From the NCBI GenBank assembly GCA_016758965.1, contig JAEPRB010000383.1, positions 1 through 28,185 of the forward strand: 28,185 nucleotides of DNA. Reading direction: 5' to 3'. The stretch comes from Circinella minor. Lineage: Eukaryota; Mucoromycota; Mucoromycetes; Mucorales; Lichtheimiaceae. Below the pieces are notes generated by a model. That model did no database searches, was not told the DNA's origin, and saw nothing but the letters and a program-made list of their open reading frames with translations. Within the stretch, counting starts at the first letter, position 1; each line of letters begins with the position of its first letter. Shown here piece by piece: positions 1 to 9,335 of this stretch. Made by a program: the position numbers and the translations under genes.

Positions 1-118
1 ATGGATCTCGCAAATGAATCAACTATTTTATCCAATACTTATAACTTACTATTCCTTCAATGAACTAAAATTATTACTCGCTCTTTCAATGCTGTATTTT
101 GATATCTTTTGAAACAAC

Positions 119-156
119 TTTTTTTTTGAAAAAAAAAAAAAAAAAAAAAAAAAAAA
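119..156. repeat. poly-T then poly-A homopolymer tract
   Basis: Nine T (119-127) are followed by one G and 28 A (129-156). A long A run on the plus strand could be the tail of a plus-strand retroelement, but no such element is visible to its left. It is not the tail of the minus-strand LINE at 326-3737, which would give poly-T here. Confidence 0.8.
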
Positions 157-174
157 CCAAACACCTGAACACTT

Positions 175-305
175 GCGGATAGAACGGATAGTCGGATCAG
201 ATACCATACCTATCCGCATCTGCATCCACATCCGCAAATGCCTATCCATATCCGCTCTTGCAGATGCGGATGCGGATCGGATGAGCGGATAGCAGATGAG
301 ATGAA
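175..305. repeat. GCGGAT/ATCCGC hexamer-rich fold-back patch
   Basis: Degenerate copies of GCGGAT and GGATAG lie on both sides of a block of their reverse complement (ATCCGC, CTATCC). The patch can therefore fold on itself, for example TATCCGCATCTGCATCC near 210 against GCAGATGCGGATGCGGAT near 265. It lies directly beside the truncated end of the LINE and is far richer in G+C than its surroundings. No coding function is seen. Confidence 0.6.
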
Positions 306-325
306 TAACCCTAATCAAACATATG

Positions 326-2212
326 TCATATTAGTTGGAACAGAGCGCTCGGCAGACGATGCTGCAATGTTGACCATATTATTTGTCGATCGACGGCATC
401 ATATGCGGATTGGATGTCAAGAAATGCAAGTACAGGTAGTTGATTATATTGGGTGGTGAATTGTTGTATAAGGGTATTGAGTGCAAAGCTTTGATTTAAA
501 GAGCCACGATGATGTCTAAATCCACCTTGTGCGATATCCAATGCTCCCATGTTGTCAAGTAATTTTGGAAGTAGACAACGTTCTAAGAGTTTCCGTATTA
601 CACTTGTCAAACTAATTGGACGGTACTTACTAGCAATAGTAGGATCATTTTTCTTGTATATTAGTACAACTTGAGCTGTATGCCAAGAGATAGGGATCCA
701 AGACCAGTTCCAACATAAAGTAAAAAATTTGCTGAGAGTATGTGACAATGGTTTGCCAAGAGGTTTAAGCATAGCACCAGTAAGATGATCATCACCAGGA
801 GCTTTACGTGGAGCTATCTTGTTAATGATGTGTTCTATGTGTACAGCTGGAAAAGGATTATTATCTACATCAATGTCCAAAAATTGCATTGAAGTATCAG
901 ATCTACGTTCTCCACTAAAAACTTTTGATAGATGTGTTAGCATTGTTTCAACTGCTTGCTATAGTCCTTCAGGGTGAGAAAAGGTATGAGTTGTTTGGCG
1001 ATTACGTCTCATCCTTTTTATTACTAAATTAGCCTCGTTTGTTGGAGCATTTCCCAAGGTACTGCAAAACTGTTTCCAGGTACGACGTTGTGCTCGACGA
1101 ACTTCCTTAGTGAATTTGTCACAGCATGCTGTATATTTATGCCATAATGGTGCGCGTATGGTGATAATATTTGGGGATCGACGCCAGTGACGATATGCCT
1201 CCTCACGTGAGTCTGCTTTTTGTTAAAGCTCGTCATTCCAAAATTGCTTCCAATGTTTAGGACGGGCTTGTTTCCTAGTAACACTATGATCTAATGCATC
1301 ATAAATCGCTGAGACCAAATTGTATCCAATTTGTTCAATTGTTGCATTATTTGGTATTACTATACTTCCACCTTTAAGATTATCAAGTTGATTATTAGTA
1401 CTACGGATGTTCTTCTCGAATTGTGTTAAATACAATTTTTTAACATCTGGATCTGTTAGTCGTTGAAGTTTCCAGTGTTGACGTGTTGCATTAGGTATTG
1501 GAAGTTGTTGCCAAGGTGATGTTGGAGTGAACGATAAGCTACAGAGATGATGATGTGTTTTAAGAGATGTCATATCATGAATATTCATAATTGGATCTAT
1601 TATGGCACATTCGCGTGATATAAACAAATCGATAATACTGTGGCCAGCATTGGTGCGAAAAGTTGGTTGACCTCGAGCTATAGAGCCATTCCAAATGTGT
1701 AAACCATTAGATAGTGACCACAGTTCTAGTACATGTAAACCCCGAGAGTTATTTTGGTGATCACCTGTAAGAATTTTAGATCTTGCATTAATATCCCCAA
1801 AGATGATGGTATTGTTGTCAATGTTGATCTGATCCAGCAGTTCATTACAGTGATCGTTATTAGCTTGTTGAAGTTGTTGTTGTGGTGGTGGTAAGTAAAG
1901 TCCGTGAAAGGTGTAAGTGTTGATTTTAAATGAGAGGGTAAAACGATTTTTGGTGGGCAAATGATGAATGTGTAAATTAAGGTCAGGTCGTACTAGTAAA
2001 GATAATCCGCCTTCCCCTCGTTTTTTAGGATTTGGTTGTATTGCATAGTTATGGTACTGATGCCAGTTAGTATGTAGTCGTCTATGGACAAGAAAAGTTT
2101 CGGTAATAAGTATGATGTCGATGTTGTTGTTGTTGCAGAATTTAATTATTTCATCTGGCGATTTGTCAATGCCAGTTGCATTTAATAAACCAACTTTAAT
2201 ACGGTCTATCAT
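326..2212 (-). pseudogene. LINE ORF2 remnant: AP endonuclease and reverse transcriptase (partial)
   Basis: One reading frame interrupted by TAA (1223-1225) and TAG (959-961). The N-terminus carries an exonuclease-endonuclease-phosphatase fold: LLNATGI, LITET (metal-binding Glu), FGDINARS (GDxN motif) and SIIDLFIS. The usual terminal SDH motif reads KTHHHL, so the catalytic Asp may be lost. The distal part is a reverse transcriptase: KAPGDDHLTGAMLK, KYRPISLTSVIRKLLER, GGFRHHRG and motif A FLDIQSAYDAV. The sequence ends at TGA 326-328 directly after ALFQLI, where LINE homology stops, so motif C is absent. Both internal stops sit where Gln codons would fit (EL-stop-QKAD and GL-stop-QAVE). The product would have nicked target DNA and primed reverse transcription; this copy cannot. 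Confidence 0.85.
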
Positions 2213-2278
2213 TTTTATTCAAATATAGTTTCGTCTTCGCCATCTTTATTATCAGTTGTTTTAGATGATAGCAAATTG

Positions 2279-3737
2279 CTAGCTTCTGCAGCTGGTACTA
2301 AAGGTTGATGAGTTCGACGTTGCTGGGGGGTTTTGCTGCTGAAACCGCTCCCAGTATGAGGTATCAATATGGTGACTATTTTCTGTTGGTAATAAAGTGA
2401 AGTGACGAAGAATAGCGACCCCGAGATGTTTCTTGGGCATACACAAACACATTGTTAGCATACATTCCTGATAGAGTTTTTGTGCTTCATTGGCACGTTC
2501 TTCTTCCGTCAACTTGGCCAACAAGGTTGGATCTCCAATTGTTGATGCTGCTATTGGATCAAAGTCATCCTTGGTATGTAGTTTTGCCTGGGACAATAAT
2601 TCTTGAAGTTCTTGTTCATATGACGAATGAATTAATAATCCCACAGTTCTGTGGGCAGGAAAGTGAACATCAATAACTCTTTCTTGGGCAATACCAACAA
2701 GGCGAAGAGCACGATGTATTTCACTATGGAGAGTACGACGTGGAGAAGGAATATATACTACTGTATATGATGTGGTATCAGTAGCAGGTTGTAAGATACA
2801 ATGTGCCCAAGTTAACATCTTTTCAGTTGGAGGGTTGTTGTGATTTTTTTTTTCTTGGTAGTAAATTTTTTCGAGTAACATTGGCGTAAGTGCTGGGTGT
2901 TGGTGGCGACGATGCTTTGTGGTGACGACTATGCTGTTATTTATCCAATTGAAGTAGTTGCTTTTGTAGTAGTTTTTCTTTATCTGCCGCGACTTGGATA
3001 CAACTCTTTTCTATTTCAGTCTTTCTTTTTGCCCAATCTTCATCAGTCAAAGCGTGAATAGAGTCCTTCGTGGTGGTAAGTTGTTCATCCATATCCACAT
3101 CATGAGTAATACTAGATTCAGTTGGATTATTGCTACAAGTTTCCAGTTGAGCTATTTTGGCATGTGCTGCTTCTAATTCCAATTTAGTTGTGTCCAATTC
3201 AATCGTTAGTTGCTGGACAGATTCGTGTAACGCTTTGTTTTCTTCAATTAATGCGTTCATTTGTTTTAATTGGTCTTCTGCTGTGTACAATCGTTCTTCT
3301 ACAGAATAATGGCGCTGTTCTGATGAAGTAGTACATTTTTCAACTTCTTCTAAACGTGTGAGCAATTCTGACAAGCTATCCTTACTTGCAGAGAATGATT
3401 CCATTTCTTTGTATCTTGTTCTATGACCCATCTGGGCAAGACGACTATTGGTAGCAGAACTGGCATGTGGTGATAGTGATCTACGACGTGATTCGGTCAC
3501 TTCTTCTTTTGGTGGGGGGACCGAGCATGGGATCATGGTGATAGATGATTCCACTGGTGCATCACGAATGTTTGATTTTTTTGTTGGGGGGATTTTGGTT
3601 ATACAAAGAGGTGTATCCGAGGGACGACGTTTGGTATTAAATTGTCTATCCGTTTGGGTGATGATGGTGGATGACGAATTCAGTGTAAGCACGTGTGGTA
3701 GTTGATTATTTGTGTTATAATTTAATTTGTGTGACAA
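2279..3737 (-). pseudogene. LINE ORF1 remnant: coiled-coil nucleic-acid-binding type protein
   Basis: Two blocks. The first (3737-2937) has a Ser/Pro/basic N-terminus and then a long coiled coil (EEVEKCTTSSEQRHYSVEER and following heptads), ending at TAA 2937-2939. The same frame continues sensibly past this stop (PPTPSTYANVTRKNLLP) up to a run of ten A on the minus strand (2844-2853). Beyond the run the coding sequence resumes in another frame (2843-2279: WAHCILQP, VYIPSPRRTLHSEIHRAL, ERVIDVHFPAHRTVGLLI), which looks like a globular domain and not a zinc knuckle. The simplest reading is one ORF1 broken by one nonsense codon and a one-base change in the A run. An upstream in-frame TAG lies just before 3737, so the true start was probably further right. 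ORF1 proteins of LINEs package the RNA; the family assignment rests on position and coiled coil. Confidence 0.65.
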
Positions 3738-3930
3738 TGCGAAAGGTGTCTAAGTATAGAAAGGTAAAATTTCAGAAAAAAAGTATAAAAGTAAGGTCGA
3801 TTTGCCGCGCGCAATACTCGACAATAGTCTCAAAAAGTACTTCATATAAATGTATAAAATAAAGAAGAAATAATATACTATGTGATTGTATTTAAGTAAT
3901 AAATTATATGAAATGGAATATAAATATGGT

Positions 3931-4344
3931 TGTGGGAGTTCTTATATCCAGGAATATTATGTCTGAATCCACAAAAAGAAATCTTATAATGAGTTTAAGA
4001 GGCTTTATGCTCAAAGAAAACTAATGTCAGGTCAATTTATTTATTAAAAGACTAAAAGATTTAAAAGGTAAAGATAGAACTAAATAAAAAAGATTTTATT
4101 TGAAATAATTTAGAGGTATTTATACTATTTAGTATTGCCCGAAATATGGCAGTGCTTTACCAGAAATATGGCATTGCTTTGCCAGAAATGTGTCTTTGCT
4201 TTGCCAGAAAAGTGGCATTAGATAAGCCAATAAGATCACGTAATGAGGCTGTTTGTGACACTGTAATAATAATAATAATAATAATGACACAGTAATGACA
4301 ATAATATTGATACAAATTATGTTTTTAAGTTTCGGTACGTTACA
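3931..4344 (-). repeat. Putative 3' long terminal repeat of a Ty3-like element
   Basis: On the minus strand the block starts TGTAACG directly after a purine tract, carries a TATAAATA box (4117-4124) and an AATAAA-type AT-rich part, and can be closed at CCCACA (3931), giving a TG...CA unit of 414 bp. The right edge (4344) is well placed by the purine tract; the left edge is a guess, because no second LTR is present to compare. Confidence 0.5.
4138..4220. repeat. 22-bp tandem repeat inside the LTR
   Basis: Nearly four units of a 22-bp repeat, best unit CCAGAAATATGGCATTGCTTTG (4160-4181), with copies at 4138, 4182 and 4204 (the last partial). It lies in the U3-like part of the LTR, upstream of the TATA box in the minus-strand sense, where tandem repeats often act as enhancer elements. 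Related TTTGCC/GCCATATTT motifs recur at 5090-5140. Confidence 0.75.
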
Positions 4345-4356
4345 TGTCCCCCCGGC
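4345..4356 (-). promoter_or_regulatory. Polypurine tract next to the 3' LTR
   Basis: On the minus strand GCCGGGGGGACA directly precedes the TGTAACG start of the LTR. This is the expected place for the plus-strand primer of an LTR retrotransposon. Six consecutive G stand out in very AT-rich surroundings. Confidence 0.5.
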
Positions 4357-4386
4357 AGGAAAATGTAACCGCTCTGTCGGTTAATC

Positions 4387-4980
4387 CTAGTGTGATTTCG
4401 CTTCCATCATTGCATTAGAATAATTGTTGATGAGAATATGTAGTTGGTTGTCATCAGTGATAAAGTTATCATGTATATGCGTTTTGACATATAATCGAAT
4501 GGCGTGTTGGCAATCAGATTTGGTTGGCAATTGTTGTAATATTATCGCTAATCGAGATGCGATCTGATTGGCCAATATACGTCTGGCAGTGTCAACTTCT
4601 TCCTTAAGTTCCAGTTGAACAATTTTTTGGGACACGAGATGCTGCGCGACGTCGAAAAAGAGGCCTAATTCAACTCGTTTTTGTCTAGGAGTAGATTCCA
4701 GTAGAACTGGTACAAATTCTGGATTGTACTGACAATATGATATAATTCTATTGATGCTTTGTAATAGTAGTGGTCCTGGCAGATTTTGATATTGAGATGT
4801 TGGTGGAGCTCTTATCTCTGTATTTTGTGTTGCTGGTGAAGGATATGCATTAGTCTGATGCAGTGATGGGGAATGTTGCTTTGGTAACTGAAAATCCTCT
4901 GAGATTTGATCATCATGTAGAAGGAAACGATCTTTGTATTGAGGGGAGGTAGGAGTATACGGGGATGGTAACTGACTCAT
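4387..4980 (-). CDS. 197-aa protein between pol and the 3' LTR, function unknown
   Basis: Intact ORF with ATG at 4978-4980 and its stop 31 bp before the purine tract. The first ~75 residues are Pro/Ser/Gln-rich and look disordered (LPSPYTPTSPQYKDRF). The rest is predicted mostly helical: LLQSINRIISYCQYNPEFVP, VELGLFFDVAQHLVSQKIVQ, QIASRLAIILQQL. No zinc knuckle, protease, membrane segment or signal peptide is seen, so it is neither a classical Gag nor an Env. It is collinear with the integrase tail and lies inside the element, so it is probably an accessory ORF of the retrotransposon, perhaps expressed from the AT-rich segment upstream, which contains TATA-like TATAAAAAAATATAAA (5049-5065 region). 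I do not recognise the family. Confidence 0.6.
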   Translation of the reverse strand: MSQLPSPYTPTSPQYKDRFLLHDDQISEDFQLPKQHSPSLHQTNAYPSPATQNTEIRAPPTSQYQNLPGPLLLQSINRIISYCQYNPEFVPVLLESTPRQKRVELGLFFDVAQHLVSQKIVQLELKEEVDTARRILANQIASRLAIILQQLPTKSDCQHAIRLYVKTHIHDNFITDDNQLHILINNYSNAMMEAKSH

Positions 4981-5332
4981 GTTATAAAAGATGAAGATAT
5001 AATTAATATGAAAAACAAAGCTTGGTGATGTTTAATTGATAAATGTTATAAGGTTTATATTTTTTTATATAAACTTTTTGGCACACTAGTGTTTTGCTTT
5101 GCCGTGTTTGTACCTTTGTTTTGCCATATTTACGGCACTTCCTTGGTGTAACTAAGATGATTTAATCATAGAAACTATGTGGAAATCGGTAATTATTTTA
5201 AAACTTTGGGCTAATTTATTATGTAAAAATTGTTTTTTTTAATTAATTAAGGATATAGCAAAATAGGTAATTGAAGTCTGGTAAGGATCATTCATTATAT
5301 AACTATAATTGAAATAGATATATTTATGCATT
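4981..5332. other. Non-coding gap inside the Ty3-like element
   Basis: AT-rich spacer between the integrase tail and the 197-aa ORF. It contains TTTGCTTTGCC and TTTTGCCATATTTACGGCA stretches resembling the LTR repeat unit, and TATA-like sequence that could serve the downstream ORF. No gene is seen. Confidence 0.5.
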
Positions 5333-6115
5333 CTATTTCCATTCTTGTGCAAATATTCGTCTAAACGGAGTTCTTGAGTGAATTATATTTGGATTTACAT
5401 TATTTGCCTTGAGAATTGTTTCTACTCCATTCATTCTACTATTATATTTGCAAACTTTTTGAAGCACATTATCTTGCTTTATAGTGTTAATTAGGGCTGT
5501 GGCTGCCTTTTTTCTGTATTCCATGATGTTTGTATGTATTTCCTTATACATCATTAATAGTTGTAGTTCATTTATAATTTCAGCTGGGAATTTTAGCTTT
5601 TCATTGTATTCTTGCAATGGTTGTACTTCTTCATTGTTTCCAAGCACTTGTTCTATCTCTGATATGAAATGCACATTTAGCTGGGATAAAATTTCCTGAG
5701 GGGCTAATTCCAGTATATTGAAGGTATTATTTGTAGAGATCGTCTTTGATGTCTCGCGTGATTGGCCTTCTTGAATGTTTGTGCCATTATCTATATGACT
5801 GGTTTCGTGGTCATTCAATAATAGCATGAGTTGTTGTAACTCATGGTTATTTTGACTATTATCGGCTGAGTCTATCCATGTTGTTAATAGGTTTGGTGTA
5901 TAGTTGTCGTAGTTCATTGTAACCTTTGTTGTGAGGGTTGGATGAAAGAGAACATCTGGTACTTTATATATTTCCATTCTGTTACCATGTACGACCTTAG
6001 GCATTATAGAACCTTTCATTGTTTTTAAGATATATCCTTGTTTTGTATTTTTTTTATGAACAATATAGGGTCCTAACTAAGTGTCCATTAATTTACCTAA
6101 CCATGATGTGTCTAT
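5333..6115 (-). pseudogene. Ty3-like pol remnant: integrase C-terminal domain and tail
   Basis: Minus-strand frame reading WLGKLMDT, TAG (6077-6079), LGPYIVHKKNTKQGYILKT, then KGSIMPKVVHGNRMEIYKVP. This is the SH3-like GPY/F module that ends the integrase of Ty3/Gypsy polyproteins; the stop replaces the Trp usually found before LGPY. About 190 further residues form a polar, partly helical tail rich in Asn, Glu and Gln that I do not recognise. The protease, reverse transcriptase, RNase H and integrase core are missing: the frame runs into the palindrome at 6116, and nothing pol-like is found on its far side. The domain would help the integrase bind DNA. The fragment is inactive. Confidence 0.6.
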
Positions 6116-7041
6116 GGGAGCTAAACAATAATAATTGTTTAATCCTGGTTCTATAAAAAATAGATTTATTTATAAATTAAAATTATGTATATAAAGAAAG
6201 TATAAAATTTATTAATTTATTAATTTTCTGATTTTCTTAAATATTTTTTATTTGAATACCAAGAAATAAAATTAAAAAATACACCAGTTTTTTTATTTTT
6301 TATTTCTATCACATGACCATAAACAACATCAACAACAACAGTAAATTATTAACATAATTATATTATTATTGTTTATTATATATATTAAAAAACAAATATT
6401 TGTATAACAAATCTTGTTTTTAGAATCTTTTTTTAAAGATTCAGATAACTTTGTTATCTATAAATAATAAATTTATTATTAAATTTAATTATTTTATAAG
6501 AAAAGAATAAAAATATTTTTATTTTTAACTTTTCCTAAAATTTATTTTTAAAACTTTATTTTTAAAATATGATTACGTAATCATATTTTAATTATCACAT
6601 GATGATTTAAAAATATTAAAAAAAATATAATTTTTAAAGTTTATAAAACTTTTGAAATATTAAATATAAATAATATATATTAGACCTAGCACTAATATAT
6701 ATTGTTTGTATAACAAACCTTCATTTATATTTTTATTTCTGAAAAAAACAAGAAAATTAATAATTTTATTTGTTTTTTAATATATATAATAAACAATAAT
6801 AATATAATTATGTTAATAATTTATTGTTGTTGTTGATGTTGTTTATGGTCATGTGATAGAAATAAAAAATAAAAAAACTGGTGTATTTTTTAATTTTATT
6901 TCTTGGTATTCAAATAAAAAATATTTAAGAAAATCAGAAAATTAATAAATTTTATATTTTCTTTATATACATAATTTTAATTTATAAATAAATCTATTTT
7001 TTATAGAACCAGGATTAAACAATTATTATTGTTTAGCTCCC
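6116..7041. mobile_element. 926-bp fold-back element (long near-perfect palindrome)
   Basis: Left arm 6116-6397 and right arm 6768-7041 are inverted copies differing by one 8-bp indel and about two transitions. Outer ends read GGGAGCTAAACAATAATAAT and its complement. The remaining ~370-bp core is also roughly symmetric, and a perfect 28-bp palindrome (6563-6590, centre ATTACGTAAT) sits within about 2 bp of the exact midpoint of the whole unit. There is no ORF and the AT content is extreme. It could be a Foldback/MITE-type insertion or an inverted duplication formed at a break. No target duplication is obvious (TCTAT left, TGGTA right). Confidence 0.8.
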
Positions 7042-7163
7042 TGGTAGAAAAGGTTTACTTTTCCTATAAAAATTATTAAAATATTAGTGATAAACCAATA
7101 GTTTATCTATTAGGGGGTTAATTTATATTAATTAAATATAACATAAACTGTAAGTTGATATAT

Positions 7164-7222
7164 CACCATGGGAAAGGATTCAAGCGATCCTAACAATCCT
7201 AACAATCCTAACAAATCCTGAC
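7164..7222 (+). repeat. Left terminal inverted repeat of the CACTA-like element
   Basis: CACCATGGGAAAGGATTC, then tandem AATCCTAAC units ending in AAATCCTGACAT. It pairs with the right end reading inward from 13352. The tandem 9-mer is the sort of subterminal motif a TnpA-like protein would bind. Confidence 0.8.
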
Positions 7223-7512
7223 ATAGGAATTTAAAACTCATATTGGTTATTAGCTTGTTTTGGAAATTTGTGTATCCACATACAATCTCACAAAATTCAC
7301 ATCAATCATCATACATGCAAAATATTATTGGTCAAAAATAAACATTGATGGTAGTAATAAAAAATATATTCATAAAAAATAATAATAAAAATAAAATAAA
7401 AATAAAACAATAAAAATAAAATCATAAACATAATAATAATAATAATAGTAATAAAATAATCATACTAATAAGAAGATAAACATAGTAAACATAATAATAA
7501 AAATAATCATAG
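7223..7512. other. AT-rich, low-complexity left subterminal region
   Basis: Between the left terminus and the 3' end of the accessory gene. From about 7360 to 7505 it is almost pure AAT/AAAT/CATA repeats. No ORF is seen; it probably holds the 3' UTR of the minus-strand gene. Confidence 0.6.
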
Positions 7513-9154
7513 TCATAAACTTATCTGTTGGAAGGGTCTTTTTGGTTTCACTCTTCTTGCTTTTAGGTTGTTCGTTGTAGAGGATGAGTTGGGTGATGTG
7601 ATGGATGCAACACGGTGGCGAGGGGTGGTTGGGAGAGGAGGTGGTATACCGTGATCATGAGTATTAACAGGAGTTAGTGCTGGAGTGGAAGGCGGATTAT
7701 ATGAAGAAAGAGCTTGTGTGTTTGATGATAAGACAGGTTGGGTGGGAAAGTATTGGTTGTATGACGGTGGGTGCATAGAAAAAGAAGGATCATTATAATA
7801 AGGAACGGGAGTAGGAGGAACAATTGTGAGTGATGAAGTAGAAGTAGAAGCAGTAGTAGAAGTAGTAACAGTAGTAGAAGCAGTAGGAGGCATAGTAGTG
7901 GTAGTAGTGGTAGTAGCAAGAGGATTTCGAGGAGCAGGAATGGAGAAAGCAGGAACAGGTAGAATTGAGAAAACAGGATCAATAGCAGTAGAGGATGATC
8001 TATAAAGTTGCTGTGGTTAGAAGAGAATGAAATTACTGCTTTATTGGCATACGCAAAGATTCTAGTTGTTTATGATGACTTACCCTAGTGCTGACTCGCC
8101 AACAAAGGGACCTACATCGCTGTCACTAGAATCAATTTATATTAGTTTAATCATGACCATTGCTCAGGTAAAATATCACATTATCAAATCGATCACTACT
8201 TACGTTGACATGAATGAAGCCCGAGTAGAAGATGAGAGAACAGAGGATGCACCCATCAAACTCCTACATTTTTATTTAATGATTAGAATCAATAATGCTA
8301 TACTATGATAATGGTTATTATCAATTTATACATACATTGCCTGATTAACTGAACCAGTAGTATTCTTCGTACTTTCTTTACCCTTACTATAAAAAAATAT
8401 TATTATTAGCATTTAAACAATTTTCCAGCTTTCTATCATATTCAGTTACTTACGGGCGAGTGATTGTGTATCCTAATGTTTTGAGAAAATAATTGGCAAC
8501 CCAATTATCCTCACAAATGTCCATTGGTATACCTTGAATATTTTCCTTGACAAAAATTCCAAAATCCTTTGCAAGGATATCCATGTCACCCATTGCGCCC
8601 AACCCCTTTTTGCCGGATGGGTCTTCGTAATTGTCGTACGCAACCTGCAAATAACCTTTATAGCGGTTCTTTGCTTGTAAAGTGAAATGCCGCATGATAC
8701 TTTCAACTTGCTCAAGTTCTTCTGATTCTCTAAAATTCATCACAGCACCGACAAAATGAACTATAATATGTTTTTTCGTATGCGTTATGGCATTACCTTT
8801 CACATTTCTTAGGGCTGTGATGACGTTATCAGAAGGAATGGTGAACGGCTTGAGTGGGATTGGGGGGAATCTTTCCACCTTTTTACCGAAAATGTTTCGC
8901 AGTACTTCCAGTTGCAAATTCACTTGACCCAATTGTTGCTGCGTCTTTTCCAATTGTTGTTGCTCCTGCGGTTGCTGCGGTTGCTACGGTTGTTGCTGGG
9001 GAAGAACCGTTTGTTTCTCTAAATCACTAATGTGCTCCTTCATGGAGTGAACATCCTGCTCAATTCGCTTCGTGCGGTTCAAAATTTCGGAAACGACATC
9101 ATAAATGTCATTTGCGATTGTTCGTTGTTCATTGGGTTGTTGTTGATGTTACAT
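7513..9154 (-). pseudogene. CACTA accessory (TnpA-like position) protein, five exons, two nonsense codons
   Basis: Exons on the minus strand: 9154-8454, 8386-8336, 8263-8204, 8125-8084, 7999-7513. All four introns (67, 72, 78, 84 bp) have GT-AG ends with GTAAGT or GTATGT donors. All are phase 2, and the joined frame is open across every junction, ending at TGA 7513-7515 (447 codons). The N-terminus is Gln-rich and coiled-coil (EILNRTKRIEQDVHSMKEHI). A middle domain of ~165 residues follows (ERFPPIPLKPFTIPSDNVIT, HIIVHFVGAVMNFRESEELE, ending KTLGYTITRP). The C-terminus is Pro/Ser/Thr-rich with a basic tail (KARRVKPKRPFQQ) that may be nuclear. Stops: TAA as the second codon (9149-9151) and TAG at 8984-8986, inside a QQP repeat where CAG is expected. 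I do not recognise the family; position and coiled coil suggest a DNA-binding helper of the transposase. Confidence 0.75.
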
Positions 9155-9335
9155 GTTGGAATGATGTCCTTTACCTTTTTTTAAAGTGTGTTACGTAGGT
9201 TCTCAGGTACCAGATATTATGGTACTATGCAACAAAATAAAATCAAAATTAAAGTGCAGCACTGTAAAAAAAAACCTATAAAAGACCTAAAGTAAATCTA
9301 TTCAACCATTATATTCATCAAGTTTTTTTTTTATT
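9155..9335. promoter_or_regulatory. Divergent promoter of the two CACTA genes
   Basis: The 181-bp segment lies between the two start codons. TATAAAAG (9278-9285) lies 51 bp upstream of the transposase ATG. An inverted repeat GTACCA/TGGTAC (9207-9212 and 9220-9225) sits mid-region and could be an operator for an element-encoded protein. This is inferred from position and sequence only. Confidence 0.55.

Larger units (their letters stand above)
326..3737 (-). mobile_element. Non-LTR retrotransposon (LINE), 3'-truncated and decayed
   Basis: Minus-strand remains of a LINE: ORF1 (coiled coil plus a second domain), then ORF2 with an AP-type endonuclease and a reverse transcriptase. The RT stops after motif A at 326, so the palm active-site motif C and everything downstream, including any tail, are missing. 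This is unusual, since LINEs usually lose the 5' end; a later rearrangement at about 325 is the simplest explanation. The 5' boundary beyond 3737 is not clear. Several in-frame stops and a homopolymer frameshift show the copy is dead. Confidence 0.85.

Noticed and set aside
5085..5145. Second LTR based on shared TTTGCC and GCCATATTT motifs
   Set aside because: Only short motifs are shared; no TG...CA unit or extended match to 3931-4344.
7674..7982. Leu-rich ORF (minus), looks like membrane segments
   Set aside because: Out-of-frame shadow of the Thr/Ser/Pro-rich exon of the CACTA accessory gene; the Leu run comes from (CTA/CTG)n read in the wrong frame.
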